DNA of 64,000 bases from NCBI RefSeq assembly GCF_001642935.1, contig NZ_CP016761.1, positions 3,658,001 through 3,722,000 of the forward strand. The letters run 5' to 3'. How positions within the stretch are numbered: the first letter of the stretch is position 1; each line of letters opens with the position of its first letter. The stretch is from Fictibacillus arsenicus. Lineage in GTDB: Bacteria > Bacillota > Bacilli > Bacillales > Fictibacillaceae. The notes beneath the pieces are model-generated. The model ran no database searches, had not been told where the DNA came from, and was given only the letters and a program-made list of their open reading frames with translations. The translations under genes and the position numbers were made by a program. This document shows positions 15,932-24,371 of this stretch, in pieces.

Positions 15932-16375
15932 TTATTTACTTTCAATCCCCATCGCGATGATGAACCAGTTGGCTCCGTTCTTGCTTCCAATTTGGAAAAA
16001 GAGCGCAATGATTTCTTCACGTGTAAAGTGTTCGGTTAATCTGGTGTACATTTCATCCGGCAGCTGTCCGTGATATGCCATGATGTGATCGGCTAATTCG
16101 AGTGCCAATTTGTGACGTTCGGATAGTTCTGCTTCCCCTTTTTTCATCGCTGTTTGCCTTGAAGACTCATCCAGAGTCCCGTAATCCATGTTTTGTCAGT
16201 AGTCGCATCCGTTGTTTGATGCGGAACGCAAACGAAGCATTTCCATCAGCTCAGGTTCAAGGATATTATTGAGCGCGTTGTCCATTTGCTGAAATGCATC
16301 CAGAATTTCGGGAGCATTTGCAAGGGCTTTTTTAAAAGGTGTACCTTCTACATTAACTTCAGGCAGTCGTGCCAT
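15932..16375 (-). pseudogene. Carboxymuconolactone decarboxylase-family protein with in-frame UGA at the redox Cys (pseudogene or selenoprotein)
   Basis: A frame opens at ATG 16375 after AAAGGAGGCTAAAT and reads MARLPEVNVEGTPFKKALAN, then reaches NNGCDY followed by UGA (16198-16196), and continues in frame for 87 codons (QNMDYGTLDESSRQ...) to 15932. In the CMD/AhpD-like family this site is the second Cys of a CxxC redox pair. So UGA replaces a cysteine codon, either by a one-base nonsense change or because it encodes selenocysteine. A stem-loop at 16180-16162 fits the loose bacterial SECIS rules. The rest of the protein is intact (147 codons in total). The neighbouring gene also has an in-frame stop, which favours decay. 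Confidence 0.7.
16162..16180 (-). other. Candidate SECIS-like hairpin after the UGA
   Basis: On the minus strand, GGGACTC pairs with GAGTCTT (five Watson-Crick pairs and two G-U) around the loop TGGAT. The loop begins 22 nt after the UGA and has G in its second position. Both fit the published bacterial SECIS pattern as I recall it. The hairpin lies inside the coding frame, so it may also be chance. Confidence 0.3.
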
Positions 16376-16703
16376 TATTTAGCCTCCTTTTTTTATGTTT
16401 TTCTTCTTGTTTTTAGATTACGATACCTTCTTTCATTTTCCAATTTTTCTGCTTTGTAAAAATATTCAGATATAGTTTTTACATTCGTGTTATGTAATGT
16501 TTACTATCGTAACTCTATCTTAAGATAATAGTTAAGTCTTACATGTTACGCTTTATTCATAGTCACATAGACTCATTCATTACTGTGACGTGGTAAGTTA
16601 TCATTATTTTCAGATAATGTTAAAGGGTTTTGTAGAATATTGTTGAATCCCTATAGCAACCCCAGCCAAGCTTGCTTGGTAAATACATCAGAGGAGTGAT
16701 TTT
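16376..16703 (+). promoter_or_regulatory. Regulatory region upstream of the subtilisin gene
   Basis: There is no gene here. A perfect 12-bp palindrome TATCTTAAGATA (16516-16527) is flanked by AACT and AGTT, so the symmetry extends to about 23 bp. Its distance of roughly 175 bp from the start suits an upstream regulator site. The region is AT-rich, with no promoter I can place with confidence. Confidence 0.35.
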
Positions 16704-17879
16704 ATGTTAAAGCGTTTCGTGGCAGGCGCCGCGTCTTTACCATTATTGATATCTTTAGCTCTTCCGGCTTCGGCTGCTGAACCCGAAGTTCTGGAGGCTT
16801 CATTTACATCTGCTGCTAAACAGCAGGCTGCACCACAGGAAATTATCGTTCATTATAAAGATTCAGTTTCTGCTGCTTCAGCTGAAAATGGTGCTTCAAG
16901 GTTTGGCGAGGTTGTCGATTCAACTGAAGATTTTACTGTTGTAAAGGTGAGCGGCAATGTAGCAGATGCTGTTAAGAAGTTTGAAAGTCTTGATTCTGTA
17001 GAGTACGCTGAGCCGAATACTACTTTACACGCAAGCTATGTTCCAAATGATCCTGATTATAAAACGAAACAATATGCTCCTCAAAAAGTTAGTGCTGAAC
17101 AGGCTTGGGACACTACGCAAAGTGCATCCAGCGTTAAAATTGCGGTGATCGACACTGGCGTTGATTACAACCACCCTGATTTATCAGGAAAAGTAATCAA
17201 AGGTGCAGATTTTGTTGATGACGATAACGATCCGATCGACGAAAACGAACATGGTACACACGTTGCTGGTATCGCTGCGGCTAACACGAATAACGGTGTT
17301 GGGATCGCAGGTCTTGCTCCTAAAGCTTCTATTCTAGCGGTTCGTGTACTGGATGCGGAAGGGAGTGGATCACTGGACGATGTTGCTCAAGGAATTCGAT
17401 ATGCTGCTGACCAAGGTGCACAAGTTATCAATTTAAGTCTTGGCGGTTCAATTGGTTCACAGACTCTTCAAGATGCGGTTAACTACGCTTGGAATAAAGG
17501 TTCGGTCGTTGTTGCGGCTGCAGGTAACTCTGGCGTTGCTCTGCCAAGCTACCCGGCTTATTATTCAAATGCGATCGCAGTAGCTGCTACTGATCAAAAC
17601 GACCAGAAAGCTTCCTTCTCAAACTTCGGTACATGGGTTGATATTGCAGCACCTGGGGTAGATATTTATTCTACGATACCAAATAATCAATATGCGAGTT
17701 TCTCTGGAACTTCCATGGCATCACCGGTTGTTGCGGGTGTAGCAGGACTTCTAGCTGCCCAAGGTAAGAACGCTTCACAAATTCGGGCAGCACTTGAAGA
17801 TACAGCTGATCCTGTAACTGGTACAGGCACGCTGTTCCAAAACGGACGTGTGAACGCAGCAAAAGCTGTTCAGCAATAA
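16704..17879 (+). CDS. Secreted subtilisin-like serine protease (S8)
   Basis: This 391-residue preproprotease has a signal peptide (residues 1 to about 25, ending PASAA), an inhibitor_I9-type propeptide (about 45-110) and a peptidase S8 domain. The catalytic triad is Asp150 (AVIDTGVD), His183 (EHGTHVAG) and Ser337 (SGTSMASP); Asn275 (AAGNSG) is the oxyanion residue. Its sequence is closer to thermitase-like enzymes than to classical subtilisin. A GAGGAGTGATTTT ribosome site precedes ATG 16704, and a terminator follows. The role is extracellular protein degradation. Confidence 0.95.
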   Translation: MLKRFVAGAASLPLLISLALPASAAEPEVLEASFTSAAKQQAAPQEIIVHYKDSVSAASAENGASRFGEVVDSTEDFTVVKVSGNVADAVKKFESLDSVEYAEPNTTLHASYVPNDPDYKTKQYAPQKVSAEQAWDTTQSASSVKIAVIDTGVDYNHPDLSGKVIKGADFVDDDNDPIDENEHGTHVAGIAAANTNNGVGIAGLAPKASILAVRVLDAEGSGSLDDVAQGIRYAADQGAQVINLSLGGSIGSQTLQDAVNYAWNKGSVVVAAAGNSGVALPSYPAYYSNAIAVAATDQNDQKASFSNFGTWVDIAAPGVDIYSTIPNNQYASFSGTSMASPVVAGVAGLLAAQGKNASQIRAALEDTADPVTGTGTLFQNGRVNAAKAVQQ

Positions 17880-17892
17880 ATAGATGTTTCAT

Positions 17893-17927
17893 AGCCTCCG
17901 GACATACATGTTCCGGAGGTTTTTTGT
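17893..17927 (+). terminator. Rho-independent terminator
   Basis: CCTCCGGA pairs with TCCGGAGG around an eight-base loop and is followed by TTTTTT. It ends the protease gene. Confidence 0.88.
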
Positions 17928-17989
17928 TTAAACTTCGCCGCTTTTTGAAACACTGATAAAAAGGTTGAGGTATGAGCGGAGGAATTCCT

Positions 17990-18181
17990 ATGTTTGGTTT
18001 TGGAAAAAAGAAAAAGCATGAGCAAGGCAAGGAAGATGGAACTCAAGTTCAGTCTACTAATGCAGAAAAAAAACAAACCGAAAAAGAAGCAGAAGAAAAG
18101 ATTGTGTATTTCTTTTTAATCAGTACCGCGATATTCGGTGTGGTTTTATTGGTTATTGGTATTTCGAAAGAGTTTACTTGA
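17990..18181 (+). CDS. Small single-pass membrane protein
   Basis: A 63-residue protein from ATG 17990 with AGCGGAGGAATTCCT upstream. An ATG at 17972 is in frame but has no ribosome site. The first half is lysine- and glutamate-rich (GFGKKKKHEQGKEDG). Residues about 38-58 form one membrane helix (FFLISTAIFGVVLLVIGI). No family recognised. The 160 bases after it hold nothing I can name. Confidence 0.65.
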   Translation: MFGFGKKKKHEQGKEDGTQVQSTNAEKKQTEKEAEEKIVYFFLISTAIFGVVLLVIGISKEFT

Positions 18182-18339
18182 TAACTCAAACTTATAACAT
18201 GGTCCTCTTTTTTATAAAAGAAGGCTTTTTTCTGTGAATGAGGGCCACGTCTTCAAACAAAAAAATAGTCGTTTTATGTAGAAGGACTCTAGTAGATTGT
18301 GTCGAATTTTGATTTTAAGAGATGAAAAATAAGTAAAAA

Positions 18340-18384
18340 TCAAAAACGCTCAGGAGGATGTTTTTCACTTCCCCCTAAGCGCTT
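18340..18384 (-). terminator. Rho-independent terminator overlapping the gene end
   Basis: On the minus strand, AGCGCTTAGGGGG pairs with CCTCCTGAGCGT and is followed by TTTTTGATTTTT. It begins within the last codons of the gene ending at 18365. Confidence 0.7.
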
Positions 18385-18661
18385 TGATTTCTTTTTTAAG
18401 TGCATTCAGTTGGTCTTGAATATCTTTCATCTGAGTTTCTTGTTCCTTTGCTTCTTTCTGTTCTTGAATTTTGTCGAGGTAAATCTGCTTGAGTGCGACC
18501 GCAGCAGCTATCGTGGCAAGAAAATCACCTGCTGTAACCAGTGTGGATCCGAACAAAGCGAGTTCAGCGGCAAATGTATCTGCGTCTTTTACGCCAGCAA
18601 GGTAATCTTCTTCTGCAGCTTCCAATATGACGTCGACAACACGTTGGTTCAAGACACTCAC
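18365..18661 (-). CDS. Small hydrophobic-helix/coiled-coil protein
   Basis: A 98-residue protein. The first half has helical hydrophobic stretches (ALFGSTLVTAGDFLATIAAAVALKQIYLDKI). The second half (about 63-98) is a charged coiled coil (QEQKEAKEQETQMKDIQDQL). A GTGAAGGAGTGAG ribosome site lies upstream. I do not recognise a family. It could be a small structural or regulatory membrane-associated protein. Confidence 0.6.
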   Translation of the reverse strand: MSVLNQRVVDVILEAAEEDYLAGVKDADTFAAELALFGSTLVTAGDFLATIAAAVALKQIYLDKIQEQKEAKEQETQMKDIQDQLNALKKEIKALRGK

Positions 18662-18830
18662 TCCTTCACACCTGCTTTTTAATACAATATGCGTTTGCCC
18701 TAGTTGCGGTGCTATAGCCTATTTGGTTTCAAATTTGTTTTTAATTAGCAAATTATTCTTTTTTTCGTCATTGTTTCTTGAATGTGTAGGCATTTCGACC
18801 GATATAAAAGATATTAGGGGAGGTTTGGCG

Positions 18831-19022
18831 ATGGAACAGTGGCTTTCTTTTCGAATTCCGTTTGATATTTTTTCGATCTATATCTTGCTCGCAGCTTTTA
18901 TTGTAGTCGGAATTTTTTCAAGCCTGCTTCGAACAGCCTTACCAGAGTGGTCAGTCAAAATCTTTAGTTACGCAGGGTTTTTAGGAGTCGTTTTTGCTTG
19001 GTTAAAGCTTTTGGAATATTAA
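18831..19022 (+). CDS. Small two-helix membrane protein
   Basis: A 63-residue protein from ATG 18831, preceded by AGGGGAGGTTTGGCG. The longer upstream reading to 18627 overlaps the opposite gene and is not needed. Two hydrophobic helices are visible (about 12-33 and 43-60). No family recognised. It ends at a strong bidirectional terminator shared with the yojO-like gene. Confidence 0.65.
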   Translation: MEQWLSFRIPFDIFSIYILLAAFIVVGIFSSLLRTALPEWSVKIFSYAGFLGVVFAWLKLLEY

Positions 19023-19036
19023 TACTTACATAAATA

Positions 19037-19074
19037 AAACGCCCGTGGTCACGATGGCCACCGGGCGTTTTTCG
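19037..19074. terminator. Strong bidirectional terminator
   Basis: AAACGCCCGTGGTCA pairs with TGGCCACCGGGCGTTT, with T-runs on both sides. It separates the convergent small membrane gene and yojO-like gene. Confidence 0.85.
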
Positions 19075-19075
19075 T

Positions 19076-21004
19076 TTATATGGCTTTGAAAAGGAGTTTT
19101 CTGAGAACTGGCATGAGATAGTCAACAAGTTCAGCAGCACTTGGCACGACAACGTTTTGCGGACCATAGATATTCTGCATGAGCTTCTCTTCTTCCTCTG
19201 TAATTTCACCGTTCGCGATGAACATGCCGATCGTTTCGATTCCAAGCTTTCGTGTACGGGTTACGGCTTCGTGTGTATCGAGTACTCCGTGCGATTCGTA
19301 ATCGAAAGCTGCTGGTTCACCGTCAGAGAAAACGAGCAGAATTTTTTGCTGCTCCGGGCGTTTTGCAAGTTCTTCACCCATCCGGCGGATTGAGTAGCCG
19401 TCGCGGTTATCTTCCTGCGGCTCGAGCTGCATGATGGATGCCCCTGGCTGATGAAGTGAATTTCTGTACGAGATCACTTCATGAAAATAGTTCGGCTGAT
19501 CATCTGTTGTCGCGTCAGCTGCTTCTTCCCAGAAACCTACGACTGAGTGCGGAATTCGGAGAGCTTTTAACGTTTCATGAAAAAGAACGATCCCTTTTTG
19601 CGTCTCTTCCATCTTGTTAAACATCGACGCTGAACAGTCGACAAGTAGCGTGAAGGTCGTGTCCAGTTCATGCTGCGACTCTTGTTTTTTTCTAAAAAGT
19701 CTCGGGTTTTTGTCTGTTGCAAGTCTTGTAAGCTTCTTTCCTAGTCGTCCAAAGTGCAGGTCTTCCCTTGGTGCTGAGCGTTTATGTTCCATCGTTTTTA
19801 GGAAATTCTGTTTGAGCTGTATGACAAATGGTGCAATTTCTTGTTCAAAGAGCTGGTATTGAGCAATTTCTTCTGATGTTGCCGGTTTCGCAGGCAGGGT
19901 ATGCTCTGTAACGTTTTTGTTCACTTCGCCATATCGGTAATGATTCGATGAGTCTGAGCCGGTTTGGTTGTTGTCGGTTTCTGCTTCATGTTCGTTTTGA
20001 GAGTTGAAGTCGTTGTTATCCGTCGTTTGAGCGCTCGTTTGGACGGAGCCAAATACGGCGTCACCACTATCCGCTTCCCTTGCCGCTTCTCCTAAAAGAT
20101 CCGTATTTGTCCCTTGATCAAGGTCCATTTGTAAAAATGAATCCTGCGGGTCAGACGTTTCATCATGCCAGGAAGAATACTCTTCTTTCTCCTGTTCGTC
20201 TTTTTTCTCTTCTTTATCGTCGTCTTTTTTGATGGTTTTTTTCGTTTTTGTCTCCGTGTTGCGGGTTAAGTCATCAAACGTTTCGCTATCATTTTCTATA
20301 CCTGATATTTTCGGTTTATCGCTAAAACTGCGGTAGGCTGTTTTCATGTCTGCAAATTCTAGGTGTTTTTTTGTGATCTCCGCAATTTGAATTACGATTG
20401 CTGCTATATCTCTTGTTGACTCAGCAGTTGTAAGCTGTGCAAGGAATGGACGCAGTTCCTGATAGAGTGTCTGTGTATCAGGCGGCACAGCAACAAAACG
20501 TTTATTCGCTAAAAGAATAACATGGCAAAATAAAGCGTCCAAAATGCGCTTTTGCTGTATATGCTTTCGGTATTCACGGTTGTAATGCACCTGGAACGTC
20601 TCTTTCCGGAGCTTGAACGCATGTGTCATCCCGGGCCTGTTCGTTATGCAAATCTGTTCCAAGCGGAAATCTTCCGCAAAAAGCAGAATCTGTTTTAAGA
20701 ACTCACGGTGCGGATGTGATTTGAGTTCATCGAATGTATTCCAGATCACGTTATCATCGGTATGAAACTGAGTGCCATAACTGCGTAAATAAACGTCGGA
20801 TTTCCAGCCTTCAAGCTGAATCTCCTGTGGGAATGGGTTCCAAAACTGACTGACATGAGTGATCCCCTTCATTCTCTCGAGGTTAGAATGGTATGAGAAA
20901 GACACGTCCATCTTTTCTACCTTTGAAAGGGAACGTGCAAGGTCAATCAACTGCATATGAATGAAAGAATCGATCTTTGTATCCGCAAAAACTAGGAATT
21001 TCAT
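19076..21004 (-). CDS. yojO: VWA-domain protein, YojO/NorD-like
   Basis: A 642-residue protein. The N-terminal half is alpha-helical. A highly acidic and lysine-rich low-complexity linker runs over about residues 235-370. A C-terminal von Willebrand A domain (about 450-640) carries the metal-site motif DCSASM. It resembles B. subtilis YojO and the NorD/CobT group that act with MoxR-type AAA+ ATPases. The partner ATPase gene is just upstream. Probable role: ATPase-driven activation or metal insertion in an unknown target protein. The symbol is by similarity and gene order. Confidence 0.85.
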   Translation of the reverse strand: MKFLVFADTKIDSFIHMQLIDLARSLSKVEKMDVSFSYHSNLERMKGITHVSQFWNPFPQEIQLEGWKSDVYLRSYGTQFHTDDNVIWNTFDELKSHPHREFLKQILLFAEDFRLEQICITNRPGMTHAFKLRKETFQVHYNREYRKHIQQKRILDALFCHVILLANKRFVAVPPDTQTLYQELRPFLAQLTTAESTRDIAAIVIQIAEITKKHLEFADMKTAYRSFSDKPKISGIENDSETFDDLTRNTETKTKKTIKKDDDKEEKKDEQEKEEYSSWHDETSDPQDSFLQMDLDQGTNTDLLGEAAREADSGDAVFGSVQTSAQTTDNNDFNSQNEHEAETDNNQTGSDSSNHYRYGEVNKNVTEHTLPAKPATSEEIAQYQLFEQEIAPFVIQLKQNFLKTMEHKRSAPREDLHFGRLGKKLTRLATDKNPRLFRKKQESQHELDTTFTLLVDCSASMFNKMEETQKGIVLFHETLKALRIPHSVVGFWEEAADATTDDQPNYFHEVISYRNSLHQPGASIMQLEPQEDNRDGYSIRRMGEELAKRPEQQKILLVFSDGEPAAFDYESHGVLDTHEAVTRTRKLGIETIGMFIANGEITEEEEKLMQNIYGPQNVVVPSAAELVDYLMPVLRKLLFKAI

Positions 21005-21029
21005 CTAGGCGAAACCTCCAAAATCATCG

Positions 21030-21067
21030 TGGGAAATAAATTGTAGGGGGTCTGACCCCATTTCCCA
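21030..21067. repeat. REP-like palindrome
   Basis: GGGAAAT (21031-21037) and ATTTCCC (21060-21066) enclose GGGGTCTGACCCC. It lies between the yojO-like and yojN-like genes, in a gap of only 65 nt. The outer arms and core match the copy at 27225-27260 beside the RAYT gene. Confidence 0.75.
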
Positions 21068-21069
21068 GC

Positions 21070-21954
21070 TTACACAAACAGCGTCGCGGCCACGTTGGAA
21101 ACGAGGGCGCGTTCGCGGGCGTCTTCAAGCTTATCAGCGATTGCGCGCTGGATTGCACGCTTCGCCGGCAAGTAAACGGAGAGGTCGGCAGCATCCAGCA
21201 ATGCTCGGATGGATGCGGCATCTTCAGATAGATGGCCAGCTTTCGCCTGACCGATGAGGTCTGAAGAAAGCTGTACAAACTTCGCAAGCACCTCTTCGTC
21301 CTTTTGCTGAGACTGACTTTTTAGCATTTCTTTTAACGTATCCCCCTGAATATAAGGCACCTCGATTACAACGAAACGATTTTTCAACGCTTCATTCAAC
21401 GGCACCGTTCCGATATATCCTTCGTTGATCGCAGCGATCGCATTGAAACCAGGCTGAGCTTTTACCACTTCCCCTGTAAACGGGTTAGCGATCGTACGTC
21501 GATAATCAAGCATACCGTTTAGAATCGGCAGCGTTTCAGGCTTCGCGATATTTATCTCATCGATGTACAAGAAGTGACCGTTGTTCGCCGCTTTTGTTAC
21601 AGGGCCAGGGATGAACTCAATCTCTTGTTTGCCGTCTTTGTAGCTTAGCGTTTTATGACCAAGAAGCGCTTCAGCATCAAGGTCAACTGAAGCATTCACC
21701 TGGTGCAGCGGCTGTCCAAATATACTTGATAGCAGTTCTGCAAGCTTTGTTTTACCTGATCCTGTCGGCCCTTTCAGCAATACATTTTTACCTAACGCAA
21801 GTGCGATAACCGCATCTTCCACGAGCGAAGAGTCAGGTGCTGTGTAGCCCGGCTTTCCGATCAGTTCTTTATATACATCCGGTAATTTTTTTATTCGTTG
21901 AGCCGCCTCATTCTGCAGCTTTTCTTTTATCTCAATCGGGATTTGAAGGTTCAT
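21070..21954 (-). CDS. yojN: MoxR-type AAA+ ATPase, YojN/NorQ-like
   Basis: A 294-residue AAA+ ATPase of the NorQ/CbbQ group. Walker A is [12 protein letters not shown] (residues about 60-71) and Walker B is [10 protein letters not shown] sensor region follows with [10 protein letters not shown] and an AINEGYIGT stretch. It should remodel or activate a target together with the VWA protein encoded next. The pair is organised as yojN-yojO in B. subtilis. A REP-like palindrome separates the two genes here. Confidence 0.88.
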   Translation of the reverse strand: MNLQIPIEIKEKLQNEAAQRIKKLPDVYKELIGKPGYTAPDSSLVEDAVIALALGKNVLLKGPTGSGKTKLAELLSSIFGQPLHQVNASVDLDAEALLGHKTLSYKDGKQEIEFIPGPVTKAANNGHFLYIDEINIAKPETLPILNGMLDYRRTIANPFTGEVVKAQPGFNAIAAINEGYIGTVPLNEALKNRFVVIEVPYIQGDTLKEMLKSQSQQKDEEVLAKFVQLSSDLIGQAKAGHLSEDAASIRALLDAADLSVYLPAKRAIQRAIADKLEDARERALVSNVAATLFV

Positions 21955-22069
21955 TATAAAAAATCCTTTCTTTCATCTATCAACAGTATTTCCAGTAATT
22001 CCGTTCCATAAATCCTTACACAATGTAACATTGTAAGCTATTTCAAGGCAAGTTCATTGTTTATCCACA

Positions 22070-22107
22070 AAAAAAGCTCTGATCTTATTAACGATCAGAG
22101 CACTTTA
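22070..22107 (-). terminator. Rho-independent terminator
   Basis: On the minus strand, AGTGCTCTGATC pairs with GATCAGAGCTTT and a T-run follows. It ends the PadR-HAAS operon. A single perfect DnaA box (22061-22069) lies just beyond it. Confidence 0.85.
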
Positions 22108-22112
22108 TTTAC

Positions 22113-22880
22113 TTATCTAACATCTTTTGTTTTTCTGTATGAAACGTAATAGTAGATAGCGATTCCCACAAACGGAATGATTGATGATAAGATCAATTTC
22201 GTTTCTTGATTAAAGGATGTCAATCTTATTAGTATTTCAGGGGTAAATAAAAGCAAAGGGATAATAATAGAAAACCACGTTTTGCTCCAGATAGATATTC
22301 CTGCAAAAATGAGAACTGCAACGATGGCAGCTGTAATATTCCCCTTTGAACCTAAATTAATCAACATTGGTGAATCGTACATTCTATTCAAAAACATAAC
22401 ACCTAAAAACAGGCTTAACGGTAAGCAGCCGACTAAAAATAAAACCAGCATATTCGAGGATTTTGGTAATTTCATGCTCGCCGTATACTTGAAAGTTTTC
22501 ATATAGACAACTAACAAAACCAAACATACAAGTGGATAACCAATCACTTGAAGTAACGAATATTTAACACCGCCGCGAAGGGAATCTCCTAATAAGATGT
22601 AAGCAAACACTCCCAAGAGGATTATTGGAACATACTTTATCAATCCCATATAGTCCACCCCCATCTCTTGAGATATTTGTTCCATATACTGTTTTGGAGA
22701 TTGACCGATGATATCCTCTGTAGATTTGCCGTGTTTTTGTGCTTCAATTAGATGATCTTCCAGTTCTGATACGATATCTTCAATCTCCTCATCTTTTTTT
22801 CCGCTCGAAAACAAATAAAGTCTGAGATTGTCTAAAAAGTCCTGACTTCTTTTCGAAAGCTTGTTTGGCTGTACGTTCAT
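22113..22880 (-). CDS. HAAS-domain membrane protein
   Basis: A 255-residue protein. The N-terminal 75 residues look like a HAAS domain (LDNLRLYLFSSGKKDEEIEDIVSELEDHLIEA). About six membrane helices follow. Such proteins are usually encoded after a PadR regulator and are thought to form signalling pairs with it. The ATG at 22880 overlaps the PadR stop (ATGA), so the two are translationally coupled. Function beyond that is unknown. Confidence 0.85.
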   Translation of the reverse strand: MNVQPNKLSKRSQDFLDNLRLYLFSSGKKDEEIEDIVSELEDHLIEAQKHGKSTEDIIGQSPKQYMEQISQEMGVDYMGLIKYVPIILLGVFAYILLGDSLRGGVKYSLLQVIGYPLVCLVLLVVYMKTFKYTASMKLPKSSNMLVLFLVGCLPLSLFLGVMFLNRMYDSPMLINLGSKGNITAAIVAVLIFAGISIWSKTWFSIIIPLLLFTPEILIRLTSFNQETKLILSSIIPFVGIAIYYYVSYRKTKDVR

Positions 22881-23212
22881 CCCTTCCCACTCCCTTTCTT
22901 TTGTATGATTAGATGGACGGAACGGCTCAACTGATTCCACCGTTCTATGAAAGCTTCCAATTCTTCCTCTCCTTTTTTCGTTAAGGAATAGTACTTCCTT
23001 CTGGGTCCTGCAGTTGATTTTTTTAGAGTTGTCGTAACGAGCTCTTCTTTTTGCATGCGCAACAGCAAGGGATAGATCGTTCCTTCACTCGTGTATTGAA
23101 ATCCGTATGACTCTAGCTTTTCAGCCAGTTCGTATCCGTACACTTCTCCTTCATTTATGATCGCTAATAAACATCCATCTAGAATTCCTTTTAACATTTG
23201 AGTAGTCGACAA
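22877..23212 (-). CDS. PadR-family transcriptional regulator
   Basis: A 111-residue winged-helix repressor of the PadR type: GYELAEKLESYGF, SEGTIYPLLLRMQKEELV and GPRRKYYSLTKKGEEEL. The start is taken as TTG 23212, preceded by GAGGTGAAACAC. A GTG at 23233 has no ribosome site. Three palindromes CTTGTATTACAAG lie just upstream, one across the -35 box, so it very probably represses its own operon. The signal it senses is not known. Confidence 0.88.
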   Translation of the reverse strand: MSTTQMLKGILDGCLLAIINEGEVYGYELAEKLESYGFQYTSEGTIYPLLLRMQKEELVTTTLKKSTAGPRRKYYSLTKKGEEELEAFIERWNQLSRSVHLIIQKKGSGKG

Positions 23213-23236
23213 GTGTTTCACCTCATTTTTCACTAT

Positions 23237-23325
23237 CTTGTATTACAAGGTAAATGAATAATAAAAAATGTCTTGCATTACAAGATATGCACTTAGTATA
23301 TAATACGCTAACTTGTATTACAAGG
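23237..23325 (-). promoter_or_regulatory. padR promoter with three palindromic operators
   Basis: Three 14-mers of the form CTTGTATTACAAGG lie at 23237-23250, 23272-23285 (CTTGCATTACAAGA) and 23312-23325. On the minus strand, TTGTAA (23323-23318, inside the third box) and TATACT (23300-23295) are spaced 17 nt and form a sigma-A promoter. The second box falls just after the expected transcription start. The layout fits autorepression by the PadR protein. Confidence 0.85.
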
Positions 23326-23338
23326 TATTTATGTAAAT

Positions 23339-23530
23339 TTAATCCATATTTTTATTTTCTTCTTTTTTTATGAGTTCCACTACATGCGGTTTCGGCTCCC
23401 AGCAATTAAACGTATAATCCGGTTTTGTTTCATACCCAAGACGCGAGCAATAGTAATACATACCTTGGTCAGTTTTCTTAGGTTTGAAGTTCACGCATGT
23501 AGCGCAGCAATGGTACTTATTTGTTTTCAT
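23339..23530 (-). CDS. Small cysteine-rich (zinc-type) protein
   Basis: A 63-residue protein with four to five cysteines: KYHCCATCVNF, YYYCSRLGYET and FNCWEPK. The spacing suggests a small zinc-binding fold. ATG 23530 follows AAAGGAAGTG. A GTG at 23539 is also in frame. It lies just downstream of the YdcF-type gene and may be co-transcribed with it. I have seen similar unannotated proteins in Bacillus. Function unknown. Confidence 0.7.
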   Translation of the reverse strand: MKTNKYHCCATCVNFKPKKTDQGMYYYCSRLGYETKPDYTFNCWEPKPHVVELIKKEENKNMD

Positions 23531-23545
23531 AAGAGTCACTTCCTT

Positions 23546-24280
23546 TTACCGGTCCGTGAAGTAGCTTTTTATGATCGCCATATATTCTCTCACATGAGCT
23601 TGGGGAATCGAGGAAATTCTAAGCGGTGACCCGAGCCCTTCCGCTTCAACCCCGACCCGCTTGGCGATCATCTTTGTCCGAAAAAGATGAAAGTCACTTG
23701 TCACGATCAGCACTTGATCGTCAGGCTGAATCATCTCTTTCGTATATAAAAGATTTTCGTATGTACTCGTCGCTTTTTCTTCAATTGTTATACGTTCGGG
23801 ATGGATCCCGTTCTCCATCAGATAATTTTTCATAATGGTACCTTCACTCGTCGTTTTACCGAACCCCAGACCTCCACTTACGATAAAGGTTACTTCGGTA
23901 TGGTTCTCCGCGTATGCTAGAGCTTGATCAAGCCTTCCTTTTAACACGGCGCCTGGACGATTATTCTTCGTACCGCCTCCAAGTACAAGGATGGTGTCAA
24001 TTTTTCCAGAAACCTTCTCTGGATCCGTGTTGGCAGATGAAAGAATAAGAGTTTCGAGAGTTGCAGCAAAAATTAAAAGTGTAAACACAATCGTCAAAGT
24101 AGTTTTCTTATACTTCCTAAAAAAATAGATTGCCGCTTCGTGCTTGTAAAAAAGAATAAAAAAAATCGCACCTAAAAGGAAAAAAACTGCTAGACCCATG
24201 TCCATGTTTGATGTTTGAGCCAGCATGGCAGTGGCATAAACTACAAAAATAATACTGAGTGATAAGAAGAGTTTTTTCAT
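23546..24280 (-). CDS. YdcF-family protein (DUF218)
   Basis: A 244-residue protein with two to three N-terminal membrane helices (residues 1-80) and a DUF218 domain: ILVLGGGTKNNRPGAVLKGRLDQAL, FIVSGGLGFGKTTSEGTIM and VLIVTSDFHLFRT. Family members such as E. coli SanA and YdcF are linked to envelope integrity, with unclear enzymology. The start is ATG 24280. It precedes the small cysteine-rich gene by a 15-nt gap. Confidence 0.9.
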   Translation of the reverse strand: MKKLFLSLSIIFVVYATAMLAQTSNMDMGLAVFFLLGAIFFILFYKHEAAIYFFRKYKKTTLTIVFTLLIFAATLETLILSSANTDPEKVSGKIDTILVLGGGTKNNRPGAVLKGRLDQALAYAENHTEVTFIVSGGLGFGKTTSEGTIMKNYLMENGIHPERITIEEKATSTYENLLYTKEMIQPDDQVLIVTSDFHLFRTKMIAKRVGVEAEGLGSPLRISSIPQAHVREYMAIIKSYFTDR

Positions 24281-24317
24281 AGAATTACTCCGATTGTTAG
24301 ATTCTAACTTCTAGTAT

Positions 24318-24360
24318 ATAGGAAAAAGAAAAAGAGCGGGTGTTTGAGATTCCGCTCTTG
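24318..24360 (-). terminator. Rho-independent terminator
   Basis: On the minus strand, AAGAGCGG pairs with CCGCTCTT and is followed by TTTCTTTTT. It ends the gene at 24372. Confidence 0.78.
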
Positions 24361-24371
24361 ATAATAAAAAT

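Noticed and set aside
18627-18830. N-terminal extension of the small membrane protein at 18831
   Set aside because: The extension overlaps the opposite gene start and has no ribosome site, while ATG 18831 has an excellent one.
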